Assembly (NCBI GenBank): GCA_013694885.1
Contig: JACDBO010000025.1
Location: forward strand, 1 to 12,889
Length of the DNA: 12,889 nt
Direction: 5' to 3'
DNA from: Chloroflexia bacterium
Lineage (GTDB): Bacteria; Chloroflexota; Chloroflexia; Thermomicrobiales; UBA6265
How positions within the stretch are numbered: position 1 is the first letter of the stretch; every line of letters begins with the position of its first letter. The translations under genes were made by a program, and so were the position numbers. Positions 1 through 6,784 of this stretch are shown one piece after another. The notes under the pieces were generated by a model. That model was not told where the DNA came from and made no database searches. It saw only the letters and a program-made list of their open reading frames with translations.

Positions 1-1455
1 GCGAAGCAGGACGCGATCGTGATCGCCGGCGGCACCGCCAGCCGCGCCGTCTTGTTCTCCGGTCTGACGGTCGTGTTCGCCCTGGCCGGGCTGTTCATCG
101 TCCCCAACAACATCTACCGCTCGCTCAGCATCGGGGCGATCCTGGTCGTGGTGGTCGCGGTGATCGCCAGTCTGACCATGATCCCGGCCGTGATCGCCCT
201 GCTCGGCGACAAGCTGGACTGGCCGCGCCGCCCCAGGTATGGCCCGGAGACGGCGGCCAAGCAGGCGGCCTGGGACCGCGCGACGGTCCACGGCGGCTTC
301 TGGGGGACGATCAGCCGGGTGGTGATGGGCAGACCGATCGTCAGCCTGGTCCTTGCCGTCGCCTTCCTCGTGCTCTGCGCATTGCCCTATTTCAACCTGA
401 ACGCGGGATTCAACTTCGCGTCGTCGCTGCCGGACGAGCTGGAATCGAAGGCGGCGTTCGACATCCTCGACGCCGAGTTCTCGGCCGGGTTGATCTCGCC
501 GGTCGAGATCGTCGTCGACGGCGACGGACCGGTCGACGATCCGGCGGTCCAGCAGGCCATGACCGACATCACCCAGCGAATGGGCGAGGCCACGACCGCC
601 AACGGCGACCCTCTGTACGGCCCGGCGACGACGACCCTCAGCCCGGACAACGAGATCGCCCTGATCTCCGTACCGATGAACCTCGATCCCAATGCCGACG
701 CCGCGGCCGACGCGATCGGCCGGTTGCGCGAGGAGATCGTGGCGCCGGTCGCGGCCTCGCTGCCGGCGGGCCAGATCCTGGTGACCGGGATCACGGCGAA
801 CAACGTCGACTTCTTCGAGATGCGGGATACCTACACCCCGATCGTTTTCATGTTCGTGCTCGGTCTCAGTTTCGTCCTGCTGATGACCGTGTTCCGCTCG
901 CTGGTCGTGGCGGCCAAGGCAATCGTGATGAACCTGCTCTCGGTTGGCGCCGCCTATGGGCTGATCGTGTGGGTCTTCCAAGAGGGCAATCTGGTCGGCT
1001 TCTTCGGTTTCCAGCAGGTGGAGGTGATCGAGGCGTGGCTGCCGCTCTTCCTGTTCTCAGTGCTGTTCGGGCTCTCGATGGACTACCACGTTTTCCTGCT
1101 CTCGCGGATCCGGGAGCACTACGACCAGACGCACCAGAACGCCCAATCCGTGGCGGTCGGGTTGCAGCAGACGGCGAAGATCATCACGGGGGCGGCGTTG
1201 ATCATGGTCGCGGTCTTCGGCGGGTTCGCCTCGGGGCGCCTGGTCTTCCTGCAGCAGATGGGGTTCGGACTCGGTGTCGCGGTGCTGCTCGACGCGACAA
1301 TTGTCCGGTCGATCCTGGTCCCGTCGGCGATGGCACTGCTGGGCGACCGCAACTGGTACCTGCCGCGATGGCTCCACTGGCTGCCCGACCTGCGGAACAT
1401 CAAGGGGACGAAGGCGGCAGAGCCGGCGACACCGACGGGATCGGTGGCGGACTGA
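1..1455 (+). CDS. MMPL/RND-family transporter, 5'-truncated
   Basis: This is the C-terminal 484 residues of a large membrane transporter; the reading frame is open from base 1, so the true start lies left of the window. The visible part begins with the last helices of the first membrane half, continues through a polar loop and an extracytoplasmic domain (about residues 125-275), and ends with five or six hydrophobic helices. A GLSMDY motif, with Asp361-Tyr362 counted from the window edge, matches the Asp-Tyr pair that relays protons in MmpL proteins. The end, with LLDATIVRS and then ALLGDRNWYLP, is typical of the family. Members export lipids or drugs using the proton gradient. The substrate cannot be read from the sequence. 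It converges on the sugar operon across a 63-base gap and is probably unrelated to it. Confidence 0.9.
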   Translation, partial: AKQDAIVIAGGTASRAVLFSGLTVVFALAGLFIVPNNIYRSLSIGAILVVVVAVIASLTMIPAVIALLGDKLDWPRRPRYGPETAAKQAAWDRATVHGGFWGTISRVVMGRPIVSLVLAVAFLVLCALPYFNLNAGFNFASSLPDELESKAAFDILDAEFSAGLISPVEIVVDGDGPVDDPAVQQAMTDITQRMGEATTANGDPLYGPATTTLSPDNEIALISVPMNLDPNADAAADAIGRLREEIVAPVAASLPAGQILVTGITANNVDFFEMRDTYTPIVFMFVLGLSFVLLMTVFRSLVVAAKAIVMNLLSVGAAYGLIVWVFQEGNLVGFFGFQQVEVIEAWLPLFLFSVLFGLSMDYHVFLLSRIREHYDQTHQNAQSVAVGLQQTAKIITGAALIMVAVFGGFASGRLVFLQQMGFGLGVAVLLDATIVRSILVPSAMALLGDRNWYLPRWLHWLPDLRNIKGTKAAEPATPTGSVAD

Positions 1456-1518
1456 GCTCGGCAGGATGGCCAACCCGTCCGCCGATGTTGGGGGGCGGGG
1501 GCCATCATGAGCACCGCG

Positions 1519-2397
1519 CTAGCCGCTCATTGCAAATTGGAGCAACTGATCCTTGCGGCCGGTGGCGAGTCCGATGACTTTGTCCGCTCCGCCGTAGTAC
1601 ACGTAGTACTCGTCGCCGACCTCGGCGGTGCCGCAAGTGAAGACGACGTTCGGTACGTCGCCATTCAGTTCCCAGGGCTCTTCGGGTTCCAGAATGGGTT
1701 GCTCCGGCCAGTGCAACACCCGCGCGGGGTCGTCACGATCGAGCAGGGCGACGCCCAAACGGTAGACTCGGTCGCGATCGACTCCGTGGTAGATCACCAG
1801 CCAACCCTCTGGCGTCTCGATCGGCGGGCCGCCCGCGCCGAGCTTGAGCGCGTCCCAAAGCCCTGGCCGGGGCTCCATGATCCGCTGGAAGTCACCCCAG
1901 TGCAGCAGGTCATCGGAGTAGGCGAGCCAGATCGCCGGGGGGATGCGATGGAACATCACGTACCGTCCGCCGACTTTTCCGGGAAAGAGCGCGGCGTCCT
2001 TGTTGTCGGGACCCGGCAGGACGACACCGTGCCGGTTCCAAGTGCGGAAGTCCTCGGTCGAAGCCAAGGCGACCTGAATGTTGCCCGGCGACCAGGCGGT
2101 GTAGAGCATCTGCCAGCGTCCCTCGAGGAACGTCAGCCGCGGGTCCTCGACACCCAACGCTTCGGTCGGAGCCGCGGGGGAGAAGACGGGCTCCGGTGCC
2201 CGCTCGAAGTGAATCCCGTCGAGACTCTCCGCATATCCGAGGCGTGAGACATCGCTGTGCGTGCCCTGGGCGCGGTAGAGCAGGATGATCTTGCCGTCGT
2301 GCTGCGCGACGCCGCAGTTGAAGACGGTCCGGTTCTCCCAGCCATGATGCTTCACCGGTGTGAGCACCGGGCCGCCGCTGTGTCGCGTGAGTTTCAA
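1519..2397 (-). CDS. GH130 beta-mannoside phosphorylase
   Basis: 292 residues, the usual size for glycoside hydrolase family 130. Family 130 enzymes cleave beta-mannosides with inorganic phosphate, giving mannose 1-phosphate. Visible marks are RLGYAES-DG near residue 52, GVEDPR at 82-87 (its Asp lies where the proposed catalytic acid of the family is), KDAALFP at 133-139, GAGGPP at 187-192, YHG at 203-205, NVVFTCG at 250-256 and YYGGAD at 267-272. The spread of these motifs looks like the mannooligosaccharide/mannobiose phosphorylase subgroup (GH130_2), but linkage and chain length cannot be told. I start it at TTG 2397: the protein then opens MKLTRHSGGPVLTP, the normal GH130 N terminus, behind a GAGGGA site. 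The frame stays open far upstream through the permease gene, which makes a false 561-residue protein. It has no signal peptide, so it is cytoplasmic, and it is last in the sugar ABC operon. Confidence 0.9.
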   Translation of the reverse strand: MKLTRHSGGPVLTPVKHHGWENRTVFNCGVAQHDGKIILLYRAQGTHSDVSRLGYAESLDGIHFERAPEPVFSPAAPTEALGVEDPRLTFLEGRWQMLYTAWSPGNIQVALASTEDFRTWNRHGVVLPGPDNKDAALFPGKVGGRYVMFHRIPPAIWLAYSDDLLHWGDFQRIMEPRPGLWDALKLGAGGPPIETPEGWLVIYHGVDRDRVYRLGVALLDRDDPARVLHWPEQPILEPEEPWELNGDVPNVVFTCGTAEVGDEYYVYYGGADKVIGLATGRKDQLLQFAMSG

Positions 2398-2401
2398 CGA
2401 G

Positions 2402-2407
2402 TCCCTC
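2402..2407 (-). promoter_or_regulatory. Ribosome binding site that fixes the TTG start of the GH130 gene
   Basis: On the minus strand this reads GAGGGA, four bases before TTG 2397. The nearest alternatives upstream, such as CTG in the same frame, have no comparable site. It therefore supports the rare TTG start and a separate GH130 gene rather than a long fused frame. Confidence 0.65.
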
Positions 2408-2444
2408 GTTTCTTGCGTCGCCGACGGAGGAGACAGTGTGACTC

Positions 2445-3344
2445 TTAGCCCTTGACGCCGCCGACCGTCAACCCTTCGATGAAGTAGCGCTGCGCGAGGA
2501 AGAAGAGGAGCAGGATCGGCGCGGCCATCATGGTCGCCATCGCCATCATCAGGTGCCACTTGGGGGCCTCGCGGGAGAGCGAGTCGCCGAAGAACTGGAG
2601 GCCGAGCACCATCGGGTATTTCTCGAGGGTGCTGAGGTAGATCAACGCGCCCTCGAAGTTGTTCCAGTTCGCCTGAAAGCTGAGTACCCCGATGGCGAGC
2701 AGAGCCGGCTTGACCAGCGGCAGCATGATCTGTCGATAGATCTGAAACGTGTTGGCCCCGTCGAGAATGGCCGCCTCTTCGATCTCCCTCGGGATGGTCA
2801 GGAAGAACTGCCGCAACAAGAAGACGAAGGACGGACCCCAGACGAACCACGCCCCGACCGTCAGTGGCGTAAAGGTGTCGATGCGATTGACTTCGCGCCA
2901 CATCAGGAACTTGGGGATCAGCGTCAGGATACCGGGGAGCATCATCGTCGAGAGCAAGACGACGAAGAGCGTGTTGCGGAGCGGGAACCGGAAGCGGGCG
3001 AAGCCGTAGGCGACGATGGACGCCGTGAAGACCTCGGCGACCATGGCGAGGATCGTCATGAACACGGTGTTGAAGAGGAAGCGATTGAACGGCAAGGCGG
3101 TCCAGGCATCCAGATAGTTGTGCCATTGGGGCGGCGTCGGGATCCATTCCGGCGGGTAGGCGAAGAGTTGGGATTCCTGCTTGAGCGATGTGGAGAGCAT
3201 CCACAAAAAGGGCACGAAGACGACCGCGGCGCCGAGCAGGATCAGACCGTAGACCACCGTACGCACGCCGACCTCGTCCGCCCGGATGGTGCGGCGCTGT
3301 GGCTTGGACTTTACGGCCGGTCGTGACTGCTCGAGCGTGACCAT
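2445..3344 (-). CDS. CUT1 sugar ABC transporter permease, MalG-like
   Basis: 299 residues forming the second membrane subunit of a carbohydrate importer. A short polar N terminus is followed by about six hydrophobic helices (near 28-50, 83-110, 122-145, 158-180, 207-225 and 265-284). The cytoplasmic EAA loop, which contacts the ATPase, is at 187-198 (EIEEAAILDGAN), followed by the expected conserved proline in IMLPLVKP. The MalG type ends shortly after the last helix, as here with LTVGGVKG. The start is ATG 3344 with GGAG six bases upstream. It follows the other permease by 40 bases and precedes the GH130 gene by 47 bases, so co-transcription is very likely. Confidence 0.93.
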   Translation of the reverse strand: MVTLEQSRPAVKSKPQRRTIRADEVGVRTVVYGLILLGAAVVFVPFLWMLSTSLKQESQLFAYPPEWIPTPPQWHNYLDAWTALPFNRFLFNTVFMTILAMVAEVFTASIVAYGFARFRFPLRNTLFVVLLSTMMLPGILTLIPKFLMWREVNRIDTFTPLTVGAWFVWGPSFVFLLRQFFLTIPREIEEAAILDGANTFQIYRQIMLPLVKPALLAIGVLSFQANWNNFEGALIYLSTLEKYPMVLGLQFFGDSLSREAPKWHLMMAMATMMAAPILLLFFLAQRYFIEGLTVGGVKG

Positions 3345-3384
3345 GATCGACTCCGTCTGTGGCGACGCGCGCCGCGGGACAACA

Positions 3385-4371
3385 TTAGGCGCGTTCGCCC
3401 TCGTAGTACACCCAGGCCGCCGATGAGCGAAAGACGAGCAACGTGAAGAGGAGGATGATCAGCAGCATCACCCAGCCCAGCGCCGATGCATACCCCATGC
3501 GGTTGCGCTCGAACGCCTCCTGGTAGATGTAGACGTTCATGAAGGTGCCCGCGCGTCGGGTATGGTCGATGAAGAAGGCTTGGGTGAAGGTCTGGAGCGA
3601 GGCGATGACGCCGATGATCAGGACGTAGAAGATCGTCGGGGTCAGCATCGGGATGGTGATGTTGACGTACTGGGAGAAGCGGCCGGCGCCGTCGACTTTG
3701 GCGGCATCGTAGAGGTCGCGGGGGATGCTCTTGAGACCGGCCAGGAGGATCACCGTATTCGCGCCGAACACGCCCCACAGGCCCATGATGATGTAGCCGG
3801 GGAGGACGAGATCGGGGTTGGTAAACCAGGCCGGCGCCTCGAGATCGAAGAGAGAGTAGAACGGCCGGAAGAGGAAGTTGAAGATCCCGTTCGACGCGAA
3901 CATCCAGCGCCACAGCAACGCGGTGGCGGCGGCCGGGAGCACCGCGGGGAGGTAGTAGATCGTCCGCCAGGCGCCGAGACCGCGGACATTCTGATTCAGC
4001 AGGGTCGCCGTCGCCAGGGCACCGAACAGGCCGAGCGGCACGTTGAGCAGCGAGTAGAGCAGGGTGAAGCGCAGCACAGACCAGAACTGCCGGTCGTCGG
4101 TGAACATTTCCACATAGTTGTCGACGCCGATCCACGTCGGCGACTGGAGCACGTTGTAGTCCGTGAAGCTGAGAAAGAGCGAGACCAGGAATGGACCGAT
4201 GGTCCAGACCAGCATGCCGATGATCCACGGCAGGATCAAGGCGTAGCCGGTGGCCGCTTCCCGGCCAACGCCGAACTTGCGCAGGACCTTATGGATGCCG
4301 AGCATCGCGAGCACGATCACCGTTCCGACCACGACGTAGTCGATGACCGTTTGGGCGTACCAGGAGATCAT
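3385..4371 (-). CDS. CUT1 sugar ABC transporter permease, MalF-like
   Basis: 328 residues from ATG 4371; first membrane subunit of the importer, pairing with the MalG-like protein. It has an N-terminal hydrophobic segment before the conserved core, an LPWIIGMLVWTIGPF helix, and an EAA loop at about 217-241 containing DLYDAAKVDGAG and ending NITIPML. In-frame starts also exist at GTG 4398 and ATG 4383. The GTG falls inside the stem of the upstream hairpin and the second has no ribosome site, while ATG 4371 has GAGG six bases before it. It lies directly downstream of the binding-protein gene, separated by the stem-loop at 4396-4431. Confidence 0.93.
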   Translation of the reverse strand: MISWYAQTVIDYVVVGTVIVLAMLGIHKVLRKFGVGREAATGYALILPWIIGMLVWTIGPFLVSLFLSFTDYNVLQSPTWIGVDNYVEMFTDDRQFWSVLRFTLLYSLLNVPLGLFGALATATLLNQNVRGLGAWRTIYYLPAVLPAAATALLWRWMFASNGIFNFLFRPFYSLFDLEAPAWFTNPDLVLPGYIIMGLWGVFGANTVILLAGLKSIPRDLYDAAKVDGAGRFSQYVNITIPMLTPTIFYVLIIGVIASLQTFTQAFFIDHTRRAGTFMNVYIYQEAFERNRMGYASALGWVMLLIILLFTLLVFRSSAAWVYYEGERA

Positions 4372-4377
4372 GACCGG

Positions 4378-4381
4378 CCTC
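4378..4381 (-). promoter_or_regulatory. Ribosome binding site choosing ATG 4371 for the MalF-like permease
   Basis: GAGG on the minus strand, six bases before ATG 4371. It lies outside the neighbouring stem-loop, so translation of the permease would not need the hairpin to open. Confidence 0.6.
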
Positions 4382-4395
4382 ATCTCGCGCGACGG

Positions 4396-4431
4396 CACCC
4401 CGGAGATACCACCAGACGCATCTCCGGGGTG
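4396..4431 (-). repeat. Stem-loop between binding-protein and permease genes
   Basis: A perfect inverted repeat: arm CACCCCGGAGAT at 4396-4407, a 12-base loop, and the complementary arm ATCTCCGGGGTG at 4420-4431. It starts 18 bases after the binding-protein stop and ends 24 bases before the permease start. There is no T run after it, so it is not a clear intrinsic terminator. By analogy with malE-malF, such a hairpin can protect the upstream message from 3' decay and so give more binding protein than permease. The structure is seen; the role is inferred. Confidence 0.85.
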
Positions 4432-4449
4432 AGCGATGATCGCCGAACG

Positions 4450-5778
4450 CTAGGACGGAAGCAACTCCTCCAGGAGTGGCCGCACCTCCGGCGCCAGCTC
4501 CTCGGCCGTCCCTTCGTCATGGAACAGCGGGAGCTGGAACTCGTCGAGGAAGGTGGCGTCCCACTCCGCCTGCTGGGGAATGACGTTGAAGGATCGCATG
4601 TCGGGCAGTGCCTTGAGGATCACTTCGGCCGATCCGGCCTTGCCCGGCACGCTGGCGGTGATCGTCTCCGCGTTCGCCAGCGACTGTCGTGGGGCGACGA
4701 CCTTCCAGTGGTGAATACCCTCGGTGAGGGCGACCAGCGCCTTGTAGGCGATGTCGGGGTTGGCGGCCTTGGCATTGGCGACCGTCGATGCCGTCCAGGC
4801 GAAGGTAGTCCGGCTCTGCGGTCCCTTCGGGACCAGCGCGACCTTCATCATGGCGTTCTTCGGATCGACGGTGTGCGCGAAGTCGAGATCGTCCGAGGCG
4901 CCGCCGTAGAACATCGCGACCTTGCCCGCCTTCACCATCTCGCCGAAACCCTGGTCGGCGATCGTCGCCTCCGGCACGGAGACGGCATCGTTGTAGACGA
5001 CATTCGCATAGAACGACGCCCCTTCGATCGCCTCCGGGGTGTCGATCGGGCTCGCTGTCAGATCGGCGGAAATCGTCTCACCGCCGGCCTGCCAGATGAA
5101 CATGTGGATCGGCGGCCAGGAATTGAACGAGGTGCCGTAGACGCCAGCGGCGGGATCGGTGAGCTGCTCGGCCGCGGACATGAAGGTGTCCCAGGTCCAG
5201 GTGTCGTCCGGCTCGGCCACCCCGGCGGCCTGGAACAGCGCGGGGTTGTAGTAGAGCATCACCGGCTGGCTGATCCACGGCAGACCGTAGGTCTTGCCCT
5301 GATACCGCGCGGTGTCGAGGATCGGCGGGAAGTAGTCGTCAACTTTGGCCGCCGGCGTCTGATCGCTCGCCAGGCGATCGGTGATATCGAGCAACGCGCC
5401 GAGCGCGCCGAAGCCGGCGACGTACTCCTGGGACAGCCAGAACAGCTCCGGCGCGGTGCCGCCCGCCAGCGTCGTCTGCATCTTGACGTAGAAGTCGGAA
5501 GGTTGTGGCTCGGAGACAATCTCGAAGTCAGTCGCCTCGGCGTTGACCTTGTCGATCACGCCTTTGAGCTCGGTCGCCTCTTCCACGGCCGCCCATGTCC
5601 CGAGCCGGATCCGTGTCTTTCCTTGGGCAGCCGTCCGACCCAACGTCGCCGGCAGCGCGGCGCCGACCGCGCTCGCGCTCAGGCCCAACGCGACCGCCCG
5701 TCGCAGGGCGGAGCGCCGGCTCAGCTTGAGGCGCTTCGCCTCTCCCAGCAGTTCCTCGATCGTGTGCGGGTGATTCAT
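4450..5778 (-). CDS. Sugar ABC transporter substrate-binding protein, Tat-exported
   Basis: 442 residues; the extracytoplasmic solute-binding subunit (SBP_bac_1 type) that delivers sugar to the two permeases. The N terminus has a twin-arginine signal: LSRRSALRR at about 19-27, then a weakly hydrophobic stretch ending near residue 50. There is no cysteine after the hydrophobic stretch, so no lipobox. The mature part shows usual binding-protein features such as YGLPW near 164-168, LYYNP near 175-179, a WTWDTF segment near 194-199 and a C-terminal helical end. I start it at ATG 5778, where AAGGAA lies six bases upstream; a longer in-frame start at 5967 would add about 60 residues unlike a signal peptide. 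It is first in the operon. Together with GH130, it suggests a mannooligosaccharide ligand, which is inference. Confidence 0.93.
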   Translation of the reverse strand: MNHPHTIEELLGEAKRLKLSRRSALRRAVALGLSASAVGAALPATLGRTAAQGKTRIRLGTWAAVEEATELKGVIDKVNAEATDFEIVSEPQPSDFYVKMQTTLAGGTAPELFWLSQEYVAGFGALGALLDITDRLASDQTPAAKVDDYFPPILDTARYQGKTYGLPWISQPVMLYYNPALFQAAGVAEPDDTWTWDTFMSAAEQLTDPAAGVYGTSFNSWPPIHMFIWQAGGETISADLTASPIDTPEAIEGASFYANVVYNDAVSVPEATIADQGFGEMVKAGKVAMFYGGASDDLDFAHTVDPKNAMMKVALVPKGPQSRTTFAWTASTVANAKAANPDIAYKALVALTEGIHHWKVVAPRQSLANAETITASVPGKAGSAEVILKALPDMRSFNVIPQQAEWDATFLDEFQLPLFHDEGTAEELAPEVRPLLEELLPS

Positions 5779-6034
5779 CGATCGTTCCTTTCCACTCATC
5801 GAATCCATTAATCCATGACCCAAGCAGTCGCTGCTCGTCCTCACTGCGTCTATCGAACGGCCCCACCGATGCGGCGGAACCGACGTTGCCCCGTTGTCAC
5901 CTGTCCGGTGCAAGCGCACGCAAGTTTTGCACCATGAAAGCGCGCGAACTCGATCTCCTTCTTCCACACTTCCTCTACGACCTGGCCCTCAACAGCGTGC
6001 GGGGCGTCTCGTCGCTGGGTTGACGCCACCGAGC
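5779..6034. other. Gene-free operon leader (256 bases)
   Basis: No credible gene lies between the methyltransferase stop and the binding-protein start. It should hold the promoter of the sugar operon, read on the minus strand. I could not identify a convincing -35/-10 pair. The one notable structure is the dyad at 5907-5933. A 69-residue frame crossing the region starts inside the methyltransferase gene and looks like no known protein. Confidence 0.5.
5907..5933. promoter_or_regulatory. Candidate operator: dyad GGTGCAA / TTGCACC
   Basis: Seven-base arms GGTGCAA (5907-5913) and TTGCACC (5927-5933) flank 13 bases. Within it, TGCAAGCGC resembles half of the CG-centred palindromes bound by LacI-family sugar regulators, and a similar TGAAAGCGC lies next to it at 5935-5943. 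It is about 130 bases upstream of the operon's first start codon. No regulator gene is in the window, so binding is a guess from motif shape and position. Confidence 0.3.
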
Positions 6035-6595
6035 CTATGTTGCTTTCGCTGTGATGCAATTCACCGGGAGCGGAGCCATCTCCCGCCGGAGTATTCGCTC
6101 GATGGTGAACCCATTGTTCGCCAGAATCTCAGTCAGCGTGTCGGTCACTGACGGCGTTCTGGGTATCCAGGGGTCCTGGTGAAAGAGGTAGAGTGCGCCG
6201 CCAGGGGTCAAGTGTCGTCTGATAATGGCCAGTTCCGCCGCGGCTTGCGTTCGAAACAAGCTGACGTTGACCGCGAAGATCTTGTCGAACCGGCGCTGCC
6301 CGAAATCTGCCTCGCTCAAGGCATTCGACTGAAACACCGCCCTGCCTGACGCGACGCAGGCCCGGTTCCGCTTCTGAGCCATGGCGATCATTTTCGCTGA
6401 TCGGTCGATGGCGGTGATCGTTCCTTCTCCCAGTTGTTCACAGACCAGGGAAACGACCACTCCGTGACCACAGCCGATCTCCAGAAGATGATCCGCTGGG
6501 TCCACGACCAATGTCTCCACCGCCCAAACCAACCGTTCCGCGATCTCGTTCGCCATAGTTCTCACTTCCTGCATCCGGCTCAAACGAGCTTCCAC
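6035..6595 (-). CDS. Class I SAM-dependent methyltransferase, substrate unknown
   Basis: 186 residues, a compact methyltransferase with little beyond the Rossmann core. Motif I is LLEIGCGHG at 37-45 (SAM binding), the acidic end of strand two is in TAIDRS at 61-66, the motif IV region is FDKIFAVNVSLF at 103-114, and the later strand is LTPGGALYLFH at 129-139. The start is GTG 6595 with AAAGG five bases upstream; ATG 6556 is an alternative that would drop 13 residues. Two 60-base stretches counted by hand gave 60% GC against 72% in a stretch of the next gene, hinting at a different origin. It lies upstream of the sugar operon on the same strand but 256 bases away, so it is probably a separate unit. 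I cannot name a substrate. Confidence 0.85.
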   Translation of the reverse strand: MEARLSRMQEVRTMANEIAERLVWAVETLVVDPADHLLEIGCGHGVVVSLVCEQLGEGTITAIDRSAKMIAMAQKRNRACVASGRAVFQSNALSEADFGQRRFDKIFAVNVSLFRTQAAAELAIIRRHLTPGGALYLFHQDPWIPRTPSVTDTLTEILANNGFTIERILRREMAPLPVNCITAKAT

Positions 6596-6784
6596 CTCGA
6601 CCTTTGCCTGCTTCTCGATGAGTCACGGTCGCGCAAACCCGCACCATGTCACCGCGAGCCTATCAAACCCAATTTCCATCTAACGCCTGGCCGCGTCGCG
6701 GCGCCATGTTGAGTGTCGGGCAGAAATGCGCGACGATCCGCACCGCAGGGGCAGAGCAACGAGCGCTCGTCGGAGGGAAGAGCC
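6596..6784. other. Divergent intergenic region
   Basis: This 189-base gap separates the leftward methyltransferase from the rightward ThDP enzyme gene, so it should contain both promoters. I see no gene. Two short dyads occur: GCCGCG-T-CGCGGC at 6690-6702 and ACGAGCGCTCGT at 6759-6770. Confidence 0.5.
6759..6770. promoter_or_regulatory. 12-bp perfect palindrome just before the ThDP gene's ribosome site
   Basis: ACGAGCGCTCGT equals its own reverse complement and ends two bases before the GGAGGG ribosome site (6772-6777). It could be an operator with a GAGCGCTC core or a leader hairpin next to the ribosome site. The palindrome is certain, but no function is shown, and one this short can arise by chance in GC-rich DNA. 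Confidence 0.3.

Noticed and set aside
1507..1530. Possible terminator hairpin ATGAGC / GCTCAT at the end of the GH130 gene
   Set aside because: Only six base pairs with a 12-base loop, overlapping coding sequence and without a T run on either strand.
2398..3204. Long minus-strand frame that would fuse about 270 residues to the front of the GH130 protein
   Set aside because: The added part is rich in Arg, Ala and Pro, matches no family, and overlaps the clear MalG-like permease gene in another frame. GH130 proteins begin near KLTRHSGGP.
3562..5811. 749-residue plus-strand frame opposite the permease and binding-protein genes
   Set aside because: It is antisense to two well-supported genes, with the charged low-complexity composition expected from the reverse of GC-rich codons.
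5850..6059. 69-residue minus-strand frame between the methyltransferase and the sugar operon
   Set aside because: It begins inside the methyltransferase gene, has no recognisable domain and no good ribosome site. I treat the stretch as leader DNA.
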